64,000 bases of DNA from Poindextera sp963719975 (GCA_963719975.1 CAVRED010000001.1:62001-126000), one strand, 5' to 3'; positions 49,540 to 57,855 are shown, numbered from the stretch's first letter. Numbers and translations are program-made. The notes: generated from the letters alone by a model not told the origin.

Positions 49540-50967
49540 CTAAGGGTGTGCGGGCTCGGTTTTGTTGGTGTCGTTGGGGGCGTCGGTGGCCTTGTCGGCG
49601 CCAGGCCCGGCATGGTCGCCGAGGATGGAGGCGAGCTTTGGCCGCGGGGCCGGATACTTCGGCGTCGCGGCGACCGAGCCGTACTTCAGGACGTCGAGCG
49701 CACGCTGCAGCTGGAAGTCCTTCTTCGCATCGAACCCCGCCGGCGGCGCCTCGGCAGGTTCGTGCGGCGGCGCGCGGGTCTTGCCCTCGTCGGCGTTCAG
49801 CGCGTTGTCGAAGCTGGCCTCGGAGAACTGGAAGGCGTCGTTCGCCACCTGCTGCGCCTGCTCGGTCGTCTCGGCGACCTCGAGGTCGGGCTCGATGCCG
49901 GTCTTCTGGATCGAGCGTCCGGACGGCGTGTAGTAGCGCGCGGTGGTGAGCTTGAGCGCGCCGTCCGCGCCGTTGTGCAACGGGATCACCGTCTGCACCG
50001 AGCCCTTGCCGAAGCTGGTCAGCCCGACGATCGCGGCGCGATGGCGATCCTGCAGCGCGCCGGAGACGATCTCGGCGGCCGATGCGGTGCCGGAGTTGAT
50101 CAAGACGACCATCGGCGCGCCCTTCAGCATGTCGCCGTCCGAGCGGGCGTAGTAGCGCTCGATGTCCTTCGGATCGCGTCCGCGCTGGGAGACCACCTCG
50201 CCGCCGTCGAGGAAGAGGCTGGAGACGCTGACCGCCTGGTCCAACAGGCCGCCGGGGTTGTTCCTCAGGTCGAGCACCCAGCCCTTGATGTGCGGGTCCT
50301 TGGCCTGCAGGTCCTTGATCGTGGCCACGGCTTCGTCCGTCGTCTTCTCGTCGAACGAGGAGATGCGCAGATAGCCGTAGTCGCCCTCCAGGTGGCCCTT
50401 GGCCGACTTGATGTTGATCGACTTGCGCACGAGGTGGACGTCGAACGGGTCCTTGCCGGGCCTGACGATGGTCAGCGTGATCGGCTCGCCGACGGTGCCG
50501 CGCATCTTCTTGACCGCGTCCGACAGCGGCAGGCCGATCAGGCTCTTGCCGTCGATTGAGGTGATGTAGTCGCCCGACTGCAGGCCGGCGCGGGCGGCCG
50601 GGGTGTCGTCGATCGGCGAGATGATCTTGACCGCGCCTTCGTCGCTGGTGACCTCAAGGCCGAGGCCGCCGTAGGCGCCGCGGGTCTGGTCTTCCATGTC
50701 GGAATAGTCGTCCGGCGCGAGATAGCCCGAGTGGGGGTCGAGCGAGGTCACCATCCCGTCGATCGCGGCCTGGATCAGCTTCTTGTCGTCGACCGGGGCG
50801 ACGTACTGCGTCTCGACGATGGAGAGCACGTCTCCGAACAGCTCCTCCATGTGGTAGGCGTCGGCGCCTGCTCCGGCCGCCGTCGCATGCGCCGGGAGGT
50901 TCAGGTAGGACATCGTTCCCGCGCCGAGCACGAACGAGGAAACGCCGATCAGGAGGTACTTGCGCAT
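49540..50967 (-). CDS. ctpA: carboxy-terminal processing protease (S41)
   Basis: A periplasmic serine protease of the Ctp/Prc group. Residues ~1-30 form a signal peptide or anchor (MRKYLLIGVSSFVLGAGTMS). Then come an N-terminal helical part, a PDZ domain (GGLGLEVTSDEGAVKIISPI to GDYITSIDGKSL, about residues 100-180), and the S41 core with the catalytic serine in GTASAAEIVSGAL and lysine in TSFGKGSVQT. The tail from about residue 400 is Pro/Ala/Asp-rich. In this class it often cuts cell-wall enzymes or their regulators, fitting the EnvC-like and YibQ-like neighbours. Confidence 0.94.
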   Translation of the reverse strand: MRKYLLIGVSSFVLGAGTMSYLNLPAHATAAGAGADAYHMEELFGDVLSIVETQYVAPVDDKKLIQAAIDGMVTSLDPHSGYLAPDDYSDMEDQTRGAYGGLGLEVTSDEGAVKIISPIDDTPAARAGLQSGDYITSIDGKSLIGLPLSDAVKKMRGTVGEPITLTIVRPGKDPFDVHLVRKSINIKSAKGHLEGDYGYLRISSFDEKTTDEAVATIKDLQAKDPHIKGWVLDLRNNPGGLLDQAVSVSSLFLDGGEVVSQRGRDPKDIERYYARSDGDMLKGAPMVVLINSGTASAAEIVSGALQDRHRAAIVGLTSFGKGSVQTVIPLHNGADGALKLTTARYYTPSGRSIQKTGIEPDLEVAETTEQAQQVANDAFQFSEASFDNALNADEGKTRAPPHEPAEAPPAGFDAKKDFQLQRALDVLKYGSVAATPKYPAPRPKLASILGDHAGPGADKATDAPNDTNKTEPAHP

Positions 50968-51064
50968 GTCGAGGCCGCTTAGGGGTCCAATACGACTTTT
51001 CCGAGACCCCCAATATGACGCAGCCGCCCACTTTACAAACCCCTAAGGCGTTTGATCTCCGGGC

Positions 51065-51088
51065 GCCCGAACAAGTCGGGCCATGACG
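51065..51088 (+). repeat. cloverleaf repeat fragment A5
   Basis: Only the last part of the element remains: stem III (GCCCGA-ACAAG-TCGGGC) and the closing ATGACG. The first ~70 bases of the element are missing. It lies 40 bases from a 9-bp-unit hairpin (B2), in the 291-base gap between ctpA and the EnvC-like gene. Confidence 0.75.
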
Positions 51089-51127
51089 GTGAGAGGAGAG
51101 CCGCGGCGACGAGGAAGGCTCGGTTTG

Positions 51128-51219
51128 ACCACCAAGCACACCAAGCACACCAAGAGGTCGCGGGTGGCCGCTACGCCGTGGACTTCAAAACCCTTGGTGT
51201 GCTTGGTGTGCTTGGTGGT
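51128..51219. repeat. 9-bp-unit hairpin, copy B2
   Basis: Arms 51128-51154 and 51193-51219 are perfect 27-base inverted copies, base for base the same as the arms of B1 at 48114. The loop is 38 bases and shares nothing obvious with the B1 loop. B1 and B2 flank the yibQ-like gene and ctpA. Confidence 0.93.
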
Positions 51220-51233
51220 TCACGAAGCCACGT

Positions 51234-51249
51234 TCCCGCTCGCGCGGGA
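51234..51249 (-). terminator. hairpin just past the EnvC-like gene
   Basis: TCCCGC-TCGC-GCGGGA forms a 6-bp stem 10 bases downstream of the EnvC-like stop at 51259. There is no T-run. It looks like the short hairpin repeat at 39905 and may be a repeat remnant rather than a dedicated terminator. Confidence 0.3.
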
Positions 51250-51258
51250 TGAGCAGGG

Positions 51259-52377
51259 TCACCGCTTGATCCAGAGCGCCGGGTCGATGGGGGCGCCGTT
51301 CTTGCGGACCTCGAAGTAGAGCTCCTGCGGCGGTCCGGACGCGGCCATGCGGCCGATCGCCTCGCCGGCCCTGGCCACATGCCCGAACTGCGCCTGGCTC
51401 TCGTCCATGCCGGCCACCACCAGGTGATAGCCGCCGCCGAGGCGAAGGATCACCACCACCCCCCAGCCCTTCAGCGCGCCGACGTAGTCGACGACGCCGT
51501 CCGCGGGCGCGACGACCGCCGTCGCCGTCGCCGGTCGCCAGCTCCAGCCGCGGGAGCGGCCGCCGCCGGGCTCCGGCGCGTTGAACAGCGCCACCGGCGC
51601 GCCCGCGACCGGGCTGACGAACAGCTTCGGCCTCCCGAACAGGCCGGCGTGCTCAGGATCGGGGGGCAAGGGCGCGTTCGGCGCGGACGGCGCGCCCGCG
51701 CGCGAGGTCATTGAGGTCCCTGAGCCGCGTGTTCAGGGCCTGCAGGTCCTGATCGGCCTGCGCCGCCTCGGCCTCGGCGCTCTGCTCCAGCGCCGTCTTC
51801 TGGGCGATCAGCGTCTCGATCTGCGCGCGCCGCTGGGCGATGTTGCTCTCGGTGACGAACAGGTCCTCGCTGGCCAGGTCGGCCTCGCGGCGGGTGACGT
51901 GAAGGGCGTCGATCGCGGCCCGCAGCCGGTCCGCCCGCGCGGTCAGCTCCGGCGTGATCGCGCGGACCAGGATCGCGGCGCGCACCGCGTCCTTGATGTC
52001 GCGCGGCGAGACCAACAGCGCCGGCGGCCGGTCGCGGCGGAAGATCTCGAGCACGGCCAGGAGGCGCGCGAGCTCGGCCCGTTCGCCGCCCAGCTCCTGC
52101 TCCATCTCCGCCTCCTGGGCGTTCAAGCGCCGCCAGGCGAAGGCGCTTGCCGCTGACCGTGCGCTCGCCCGCCGCCTGGGCGCGGTCGAACTCGGCGAGC
52201 TGGGCGTTCAGGCCGGCGATCTCGCCCTTTGCCGCCTCGGCCTCGCTCCAGCGCGTCCGCGCGCGCCCGCTCGCGGTCGTTCGCCTGCGCCTCGATCTGC
52301 CGCACCACGGGCGACGGAGGGGCGGCGGCGAGAAGCAGGGTCGAGGCGAGCGCTGCGATGCCGATTCGTGCGCGCAT
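51259..52377 (-). CDS. EnvC-like murein hydrolase activator (M23 domain), broken by three frame shifts
   Basis: A periplasmic coiled-coil plus LytM/M23 protein of the type that switches on amidases at division. ATG 52377 gives a signal peptide (MRARIGIAALASTLLLAAAP) and VRQIEAQANDRERARADALE. The coiled coil continues in other frames: EAEAAKGEIAGLNAQLAEF, then NAQEAEMEQELGGERAELAR through LLVSPRDIKDAVRAAILVRA, and finally the M23 domain (GVVDYVGALKGWGVVVILRL, FGHVARAGEAIGRM, ELYFEVRKNGAPIDP). Breaks near 52245, 52127 and 51700 are each one extra base. The M23 metal ligands look degenerate, as expected for an activator. Either a pseudogene or sequence errors. Confidence 0.8.
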
Positions 52378-52414
52378 GCCCGTAAGGCTAGTGCCTACGG
52401 CGGAACCGCCCAAG

Positions 52415-52879
52415 TCAGTCCCGGTGGTACGGCTGGCCGGCGAGGATGGTGGTGGCGCGGTAGATCTGCTCGGCCAGCATCAGGCGGGCCAGCGCGTGCG
52501 GCCAGGTCTGCGGCCCGAACGCCAGCCGCTCGCGGGCGTGGCGCAGGATGCTGACGTCCAGCCCGTCCGCGCCGCCGATCACGAACACCAGCTTGCGCTG
52601 CCCCTGGTCGCGCAGTGCGCCGATCCGCTCGGCGAGCTCTCGCGAGGTCATCGCGGCGCCGTGCTCGTCGCAGGCGATGAGGTGAGCATCGGCGATCGCC
52701 GGGGCGAGAGCCTCGGCCTCCGCGGCCTTGCCTGGCTTCTTAGCCTCCACCTCGACGATTTGCACCGGGCCGAGGCCCAGCGCGCGGCCGTTGGACGTGG
52801 CGCGCTCGGCATAGGCCGCCGCCAGCGCCTGTTCGGCGGTGCGGCCGAGGCGCCCCACCGCTGCGATGACGATCTGCAA
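52415..52879 (-). CDS. rlmH: 23S rRNA (pseudouridine1915-N3)-methyltransferase
   Basis: A SPOUT methyltransferase that modifies pseudouridine 1915 in helix 69. The 154-residue product has the trefoil-knot motifs FVIGGADGLDVSIL (about residues 98-111) and the C-terminal HALARLMLAEQIYRATTILA followed by GQPYHRD, the family signature. The start is TTG at 52879, as the conserved MQIVIAAVGRL begins there. It lies 9 bases after rsfS, its usual neighbour; both act on the large subunit. Confidence 0.95.
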   Translation of the reverse strand: MQIVIAAVGRLGRTAEQALAAAYAERATSNGRALGLGPVQIVEVEAKKPGKAAEAEALAPAIADAHLIACDEHGAAMTSRELAERIGALRDQGQRKLVFVIGGADGLDVSILRHARERLAFGPQTWPHALARLMLAEQIYRATTILAGQPYHRD

Positions 52880-52888
52880 CGCGGGGCT

Positions 52889-53332
52889 TCAGTTGGCCGT
52901 GGCGCGCTTGGGCGGCTCGACCGACCAGATCTTTTCGAGGTTGTAGAAGGCCCTCACCTCGGGGCGGAACAGGTGCACGATCACATCGCCGGCGTCGATC
53001 AGGACCCAGTCGCAGTGGGGCAGGCCCTCGACGCGCGCGCGGCCGAGGCCGTACTCCTTCAGCGCCCGCAGCAGGTGGTCGGCGATCGCGCCGACATGCC
53101 GGTGCGACCGGCCGGAGGCGACGATCATCGCATCGGCAATGGAGCTCTTGTCTTTCAGGTCGATCACGACGACGTCCTGGGCCTTGTCGTCTTCGAGCCG
53201 GGCCAGGATCAGCCCGGTCAGGTCCGCGACGGAACCGGACGGGGCAGGGGAAGGTTCAGGCGCGTGGGCCGGTCCTTCAAACGCGCTAGGCGCGACAACG
53301 CGATTCAGCTGGTTGCTCCTCTTTGGCCGCAT
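52889..53332 (-). CDS. rsfS: ribosomal silencing factor RsfS
   Basis: Binds ribosomal protein L14 and keeps the subunits apart when nutrients run out. The 147-residue protein has a ~40-residue Pro/Ala-rich N-terminal lead and the RsfS core: DVVVIDLKDKSSIADAMIVA, SGRSHRHVGAIADHLLRAL, CDWVLIDAGDVIVHLF and VRAFYNLEKIWS. The order nadD-rsfS-rlmH is conserved widely in bacteria. ATG 53332 lies 37 bases after the nadD stop. Confidence 0.94.
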   Translation of the reverse strand: MRPKRSNQLNRVVAPSAFEGPAHAPEPSPAPSGSVADLTGLILARLEDDKAQDVVVIDLKDKSSIADAMIVASGRSHRHVGAIADHLLRALKEYGLGRARVEGLPHCDWVLIDAGDVIVHLFRPEVRAFYNLEKIWSVEPPKRATAN

Positions 53333-53369
53333 ATCGCAGCGTCAAGCCTAGCACGCGCTGGGCCAGGGG

Positions 53370-54011
53370 TCAGGAGGCTTTCTCCGGCCGACCCCTGGCT
53401 TGCAGGGCGCGAATGGCTGTGGATGACGCAAAATTGAGCGGCGCGGTCAGGTAGATCCACGCCGGCGGCGCGGTTTGAGGCAGCCGGCGCGCCTCGCTGG
53501 CCGGCATCCTGGCCCAGGCGAATCGGCGCGCCGCCGGCGAGGTGCGCCCTTGCAGCGCCCAGCCGGGCCGGGCGATCACACACACCGGCACCAGCCGCAT
53601 GATCTCTTGCCACCCGCGCCAGAGATGGAAGGTGGCCAGGTTGTCCGCCCCCATCAGCCAGACGAAGCGCACGGCCGGATAGCGGCCGCGCAAGGTCTTG
53701 ACGACGTCGAGCGTGTAGCGCGAGCCCAGCCGCGCCTCGAGATCGGAGACGATCATGCGAGGACCCTGCGCCACATGCCGGACGCCGGCCATCCGCCGCG
53801 GCAGGTCCGCCGGCGCCTGCCCGCTCTTCAGCGGGTTCTGTGGCGAGACCAGCCAGATCACCCGATCCAGCCCGAGACGAACCAGCGCGGTCCGCGCGAC
53901 ATGCGCGTGCCCCTCGTGCGCGGGATTGAACGAGCCGCCAAGCAGGCCCACCCGCATGCCCGGCTTGAGGTGGAAGCCCGGCCGCAGCACGTGGCTCGCC
54001 CGCCGCGTCAC
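53370..54011 (-). CDS. nadD: nicotinate-nucleotide adenylyltransferase
   Basis: Joins nicotinate mononucleotide and ATP to form deamido-NAD. The nucleotidyltransferase motif GGSFNPAHEGHAHVA is at about residues 25-39, LMGADNLATFHLWRGWQEI at about 128, and the C-terminal SSTAIRAL completes the ATP site. GTG 54011 overlaps the proA stop (GTGA) and gives 213 residues; an internal ATG at 53957, just ahead of RVGLLGGSF, is an alternative start. The gene is coupled to proA. Confidence 0.94.
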   Translation of the reverse strand: MTRRASHVLRPGFHLKPGMRVGLLGGSFNPAHEGHAHVARTALVRLGLDRVIWLVSPQNPLKSGQAPADLPRRMAGVRHVAQGPRMIVSDLEARLGSRYTLDVVKTLRGRYPAVRFVWLMGADNLATFHLWRGWQEIMRLVPVCVIARPGWALQGRTSPAARRFAWARMPASEARRLPQTAPPAWIYLTAPLNFASSTAIRALQARGRPEKAS

Positions 54012-55282
54012 GCCCGGGTCTGGCCGGCGCCGCGCACCACGTACTTGAAGGTCGTCAGCTGTTCCGCCCCGACCGGGCCGCGCGCGTGCAGCTTGTCGGT
54101 GGCGACGCCGATCTCGGCCCCGAAGCCGAACTCGCCCCCATCGGAGAACTGCGGCGAGGCGTTGACCACCACGACCGCCGAGTCGACGCCCTGCTCGAAC
54201 GCCTCCAGGACGCGCGCGTCCTCGGCCACCACCGCGTCGGTGTGGCCCGAGCCATAGCGACGGATATGCCGAATTGCGCCGTCAACGCCATCGACCACCG
54301 CGACCGACAGGATGGCCGCCAGGTACTCGGTCGACCAGTCGTCATCCGTGGCTTCGGCCATGGCCGGAACCAGCGCGCGCGCCGCGGCGTCGCCGCGAAG
54401 CTCGCATCCGCCGGCGATCAGCGCGGCGGCCAGCGGCGGCAGCAGGCGCGGCGCAGCGGCGCGGTCGACCAGCAGCGTTTCGGTGGTCTGGCAGACGGTC
54501 ACCCGCCGCAGCTTGCCGTTGACCACGATCGGCTCGGCCTTGGCGGGATCGGCCGAAGCGTCGAGATAGATGTGACAGAGGCCTTCGCGGTGGCCCAGCA
54601 CAGGAACGCGCGCCTCGGCTTTCACCCGCTCGACCAGCCCCTTGCCGCCGCGCGGGATGATGAGGTCGATCGCGCCGCCCAGCCCCGACAGGATCAGGCC
54701 GACCGCGGCGCGGTCCGCGACCGGTACGATCTGGACGCAAGTCGCCGGCAATCCTGCGCTGGTCAGCCCCTCTTCCAGCGCCGCGTGGATGGCGAGCGCC
54801 GAGCGCAGGCATTCCGAGCCGGAGCGCAGGATCACCGCGTTGCCCGAGCGCACGCACAGCGCCGAGGCGTCGGCGGTCACGTTCGGGCGGCTCTCGTAGA
54901 TCATGGCGATGACGCCGATCGGCGTGCGCACGCGGCTGATGTCCAGGCCATTCGGTCGCGTCCAGTGGGCGATCACCGCGCCGACCGGATCGGGGATGGC
55001 CGCGACCTCGTCCACGGCGCGGGCGATGCCTTCGAGCCGGCCCGCGTCCAGGGCCAGACGGTCTAGGAAGGCGGGCGCGAGGTTGGCGGCGCGACCGGCC
55101 GCCTGGTCTTCGGCGTTGGCGGCCAGGATGGCGTTCGCATTGGCCCGGATCGCGCGCGCCATGCCGGCGATCGCGGCGGTGCGCGTCTCGGCGCTCGCCA
55201 GCCTCAGCGCTTCGGCCCCCTCGCGCGCGCGGCGGCCGGCTTCGCGCATCAGCGCGTCGAGATTGAGGGCGGCGTCGTCCAT
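54008..55282 (-). CDS. proA: gamma-glutamyl phosphate reductase
   Basis: Reduces gamma-glutamyl phosphate with NADPH in proline synthesis, the step after ProB. The 424-residue aldehyde-dehydrogenase-fold protein has VRTPIGVIAMIYESRPNVT and RSGNAVILRSGSECLRSA for cofactor binding, and the catalytic cysteine in VTVCQTTETLLVD (about residue 287). The C-terminal SPQFSDGGEFGFGAEIG is the family signature region. Start ATG 55282. A 334-base gap full of repeats separates it from proB, unusual for genes that are normally close. Confidence 0.95.
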   Translation of the reverse strand: MDDAALNLDALMREAGRRAREGAEALRLASAETRTAAIAGMARAIRANANAILAANAEDQAAGRAANLAPAFLDRLALDAGRLEGIARAVDEVAAIPDPVGAVIAHWTRPNGLDISRVRTPIGVIAMIYESRPNVTADASALCVRSGNAVILRSGSECLRSALAIHAALEEGLTSAGLPATCVQIVPVADRAAVGLILSGLGGAIDLIIPRGGKGLVERVKAEARVPVLGHREGLCHIYLDASADPAKAEPIVVNGKLRRVTVCQTTETLLVDRAAAPRLLPPLAAALIAGGCELRGDAAARALVPAMAEATDDDWSTEYLAAILSVAVVDGVDGAIRHIRRYGSGHTDAVVAEDARVLEAFEQGVDSAVVVVNASPQFSDGGEFGFGAEIGVATDKLHARGPVGAEQLTTFKYVVRGAGQTRA

Positions 55283-55350
55283 GCCAGGGATTTCGCGGCG
55301 ATGCGCCAACTTTGCAAGGGGCTCGGCTTGAAATGCCGCGCGCGGGCGAG

Positions 55351-55569
55351 GACCGCCAAGGACGCCAAGGTCGCCAAGGGGCTGCGCTGCTGCTCCCGTT
55401 CTCTTCGTCATCCCCCGCTGGAGCGAAGCGGAATGCGGGGGACCCATGAACACCTGATCCAGCACGGTGATCATGGGTGGCCCGAACAAGTCGGGCCATG
55501 ACGGGGGAAGGGGAAGCGATCGTGTGTCACTCGCTCAGCCCCTTCGCGCTCTTGGCGTCCTTGGCGGTC
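55351..55569. repeat. 9-bp-unit hairpin, copy B3, carrying a cloverleaf in its loop
   Basis: The first 19 bases of the left arm (55351-55369) and the last 19 of the right arm (55551-55569) are perfect inverted copies, GACCGCCAAG GACGCCAAG and its complement. Pairing continues with three mismatches over the third unit GTCGCCAAG and GGGCT to 55383/55537. Units again recur every 9 bases. The loop is 153 bases and contains the 98-bp cloverleaf A3; without it the loop would be about 55 bases. Confidence 0.88.
55406..55503 (+). repeat. cloverleaf repeat, copy A3
   Basis: A full copy, one base longer than the others, with all four stems: CGTCAT/ATGACG, CCCCCGC/GCGGGGG, ACCCATGA/TCATGGGT and GGCCCGA-ACAAG-TCGGGCC. 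It sits within the loop of hairpin B3. Compared with A1, stem III carries a paired G-C to A-T change. Confidence 0.9.
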
Positions 55570-55616
55570 AAATTGGGAGGGTCAGGGCGCGCGGCGGCGG
55601 CTAGCTGGAACGCTTG

Positions 55617-56741
55617 CTACCCGCCGCTCAAGGCCAGGTCGTCGGCGTGGATCAGGGTGGGGCCGGCGGTGTAGCCGAGGCGGGCCTCGATGTCGGCCGA
55701 GCGGGCGCCGATGATGCGCTCGGCGTCTCCGGCGTCGTAGCGGCTGAGGCCCCGCGCCACCTCCACGCCCGCTTCATCGCGCACCACCACGGCGTCGCCC
55801 TTGCCGAAGCGGCCTTCGACCGCGGTCACCCCGGCGGGCAACAGCGACTTGCCGCTGCGCAGCGCCACGACCGCGCCGGCGTCGATCACCACCGCGCCCT
55901 GCGGGGCGAGCGAGCCGGCGATCCAGGCCTTGTAGGCCGCCGCCGGCGTCGTGGCCGGCTCGATCAGCGTCGCGCGCGCGCCGTCTTCCACGGCGCGCAG
56001 CGGGGCGGCGCGGGCGCCCAGCGCGATCAGCGTGGCGCAGCCGGCGCTGGCGGCGATCCTGGCGGCCGCGAGCTTGGTCGCCATCCCGCCGGAGCCGACG
56101 GCGGCGTCGCGGTTGACCCCGCCGGCCATCGCTTCGACCTCTGGCGTGAGCTCGCTGACCAGGGCGACGTGCGCGGCCGACGCATCGCGCCTGGGGTCGC
56201 TGGTGTAGAGACCGTCGACGTCGGAAAGCAGCACCAAAAGGTCGGCGCCGGTCATCTGGGCGACGCGCGCGGCGAGACGGTCGTTGTCGCCGTAGCGGAT
56301 CTCCTCGGTGGCGACGGTGTCGTTCTCGTTGATCACCGGCGTCACGCCCAGCGCCAGGAGCCGCTCCAGCGTTGCGCGCGCGTTCAGCCAGCGGCGGCGG
56401 GTCTCGGTGTCGTCGCGGCTGAGCAGCACCTGGGCGGCGACCATGCCGACCGGCGCCAGCGCCTCTTCCCACGCATGCATCAGGAGGGACTGGCCGGCGG
56501 CCGCCGCGGCCTGCTTGGACGGAAGGTCCAGCCGCTTGCCGACAAGGCCAAGCCGCCGGCGGCCGAGCGCGACGGCGCCCGAGGACACGATCAACAGCTG
56601 CTGGCCGCGCGCGCGGATGCGGGCGGCGTCCTCGGCGAAGGCCGCGAGCCAGGCGCGGTCGGCCGAGCCCTTGTGCTCGTCGACCAGGAGCGCCGAGCCG
56701 ACCTTCACGACCAGGCGCCTGGCCTGTGCGAGCCCGCTCAC
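55617..56741 (-). CDS. proB: glutamate 5-kinase
   Basis: Phosphorylates glutamate with ATP, the first and feedback-controlled step of proline synthesis. The 374-residue protein has the amino-acid-kinase domain (RRLVVKVGSALLVDEHKG, IVSSGAVALGRRRLGL, PVINENDTVATEEIRYGDND, VGSGGMATKLAAARIA) and a C-terminal PUA domain (about residues 285-365; FGKGDAVVVRDEAGVEVARG). GTG 56741 overlaps the obgE stop by 4 bases, so obgE and proB are translationally coupled. Confidence 0.95.
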   Translation of the reverse strand: MSGLAQARRLVVKVGSALLVDEHKGSADRAWLAAFAEDAARIRARGQQLLIVSSGAVALGRRRLGLVGKRLDLPSKQAAAAAGQSLLMHAWEEALAPVGMVAAQVLLSRDDTETRRRWLNARATLERLLALGVTPVINENDTVATEEIRYGDNDRLAARVAQMTGADLLVLLSDVDGLYTSDPRRDASAAHVALVSELTPEVEAMAGGVNRDAAVGSGGMATKLAAARIAASAGCATLIALGARAAPLRAVEDGARATLIEPATTPAAAYKAWIAGSLAPQGAVVIDAGAVVALRSGKSLLPAGVTAVEGRFGKGDAVVVRDEAGVEVARGLSRYDAGDAERIIGARSADIEARLGYTAGPTLIHADDLALSGG

Positions 56742-57775
56742 GGCCGCCACGTCTCCGGCTCGGGCGCGGGCAAGGCAGCCGCGCGAGCGGCGCCGACCCT
56801 TTGCCAGGCGGCGCGCATCAGCGCCGTGACGCCCTCGCCCGAGACGCCGGAGACGAGGAAGGGGGCCGCGCCGCACGCCGCTTCGAGGGCCGCGCGCCGC
56901 GCGTCCCGGACGGCCGGATCGAGGGCGTCGATCTTGTTCAGCGCCACCAGCTCGGGCTTGTCGGTCAGGCCCGCGCCGTAGGCCGAAAGCTCGCCGCGAA
57001 CCGTGCGCCAGGCCCCGACCACGTCATCTTGCGTGGCGTCGATCAGGTGGATCAACACCGCCGTCCGCTCGACGTGGCCGAGGAAGCGGGTCCCCAGCCC
57101 CGCGCCCTCGCTCGCGCCTTCGATCAGGCCGGGGATGTCGGCCAGCACGAACCGTTCGTTGGCCGAGAGGTCGACCATACCGAGGTTGGGGTTGAGCGTG
57201 GTGAACGGATAGTCGGCGATCTTCGGGCGCGCCGCCGACACCGCGGCGAGCAGGGTCGACTTGCCGGCATTGGGCAGGCCAACCAGGCCCACGTCGGCGA
57301 TCAGCTTCAGCCGAAGCCAAATCGTCTTCTCTTCGCCGGGCAGGCCGGGGTTGGCGTGGCGCGGCGCCTGGTTGGTCGGGCTCTTGAAGCGGGTGTTGCC
57401 AAAGCCGCCGTTGCCGCCCTTCGCCAGCCGCACGCGCATGTCCGGTTGGTCGAGGTCGACGAGCAGGGTCTCGCCGTCCTCGTCGAACACCTGGCAGCCG
57501 ACCGGGACCCTCAGCACGACGTCCTCGCCGTTCGCGCCGTGGCGGTCGCGGCCCATGCCGTGCTGGCCGGTCTTGGCCTTGAAGTGCTGGTGGTAGCGGT
57601 AGTCGATCAGCGTGTTCAGGCCGTTGGCGGTCTCGATCCAGACGTCGCCGCCCCGCCCGCCGTCGCCGCCGTCCGGCCCGCCGTATTCGATGAACTTCTC
57701 GCGCCGGAACGAGACGCACCCCGCCCCGCCGTCGCCGGAGCGGATGTGGATCCTGCACTGGTCGAGGAACTTCAT
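56738..57775 (-). CDS. obgE: GTPase ObgE/CgtA
   Basis: An essential GTPase that helps assemble the 50S subunit; in Caulobacter the homologue is CgtA. Residues ~1-158 are the glycine-rich Obg domain (SFRREKFIEYGGPDGGDGG, GKGG-type repeats such as LAKGGNGGFGNTRFKSPTNQ). The G domain follows with GLPNAGKSTLLAAVS (about 166), DIPGLIEGASEGAGLG (about 213) and NKIDALD (about 285). Length is 345. It lies near rpmA-rplU, as in most bacteria, here with an acetyltransferase gene between. Confidence 0.96.
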   Translation of the reverse strand: MKFLDQCRIHIRSGDGGAGCVSFRREKFIEYGGPDGGDGGRGGDVWIETANGLNTLIDYRYHQHFKAKTGQHGMGRDRHGANGEDVVLRVPVGCQVFDEDGETLLVDLDQPDMRVRLAKGGNGGFGNTRFKSPTNQAPRHANPGLPGEEKTIWLRLKLIADVGLVGLPNAGKSTLLAAVSAARPKIADYPFTTLNPNLGMVDLSANERFVLADIPGLIEGASEGAGLGTRFLGHVERTAVLIHLIDATQDDVVGAWRTVRGELSAYGAGLTDKPELVALNKIDALDPAVRDARRAALEAACGAAPFLVSGVSGEGVTALMRAAWQRVGAARAAALPAPEPETWRP

Positions 57776-57855
57776 GGGTGTCCGGATGGCCACAATTGAT
57801 CGCGAGTGCAAGGACACTCCACGTCGGCCGTCCAACGAAGTCGCTCCTCTCTCTC

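Larger units (their letters stand above)
55283..55616. other. 334-base intergenic region with nested repeats between proB and proA
   Basis: No gene is visible. The region holds a 9-bp-unit hairpin with arms at 55351-55383 and 55537-55569, and inside its loop a complete cloverleaf element at 55406-55503. Everything outside the repeats (about 60 bases on the proA side and 45 on the proB side) shows no other signal. The repeats separate two genes that act in succession. Confidence 0.7.

Noticed and set aside
48114..51219. Possible CRISPR array, because of short spaced repeats
   Set aside because: Units are only 9 bases with no spacers between them, arranged as inverted arms, and no cas gene is in the window.
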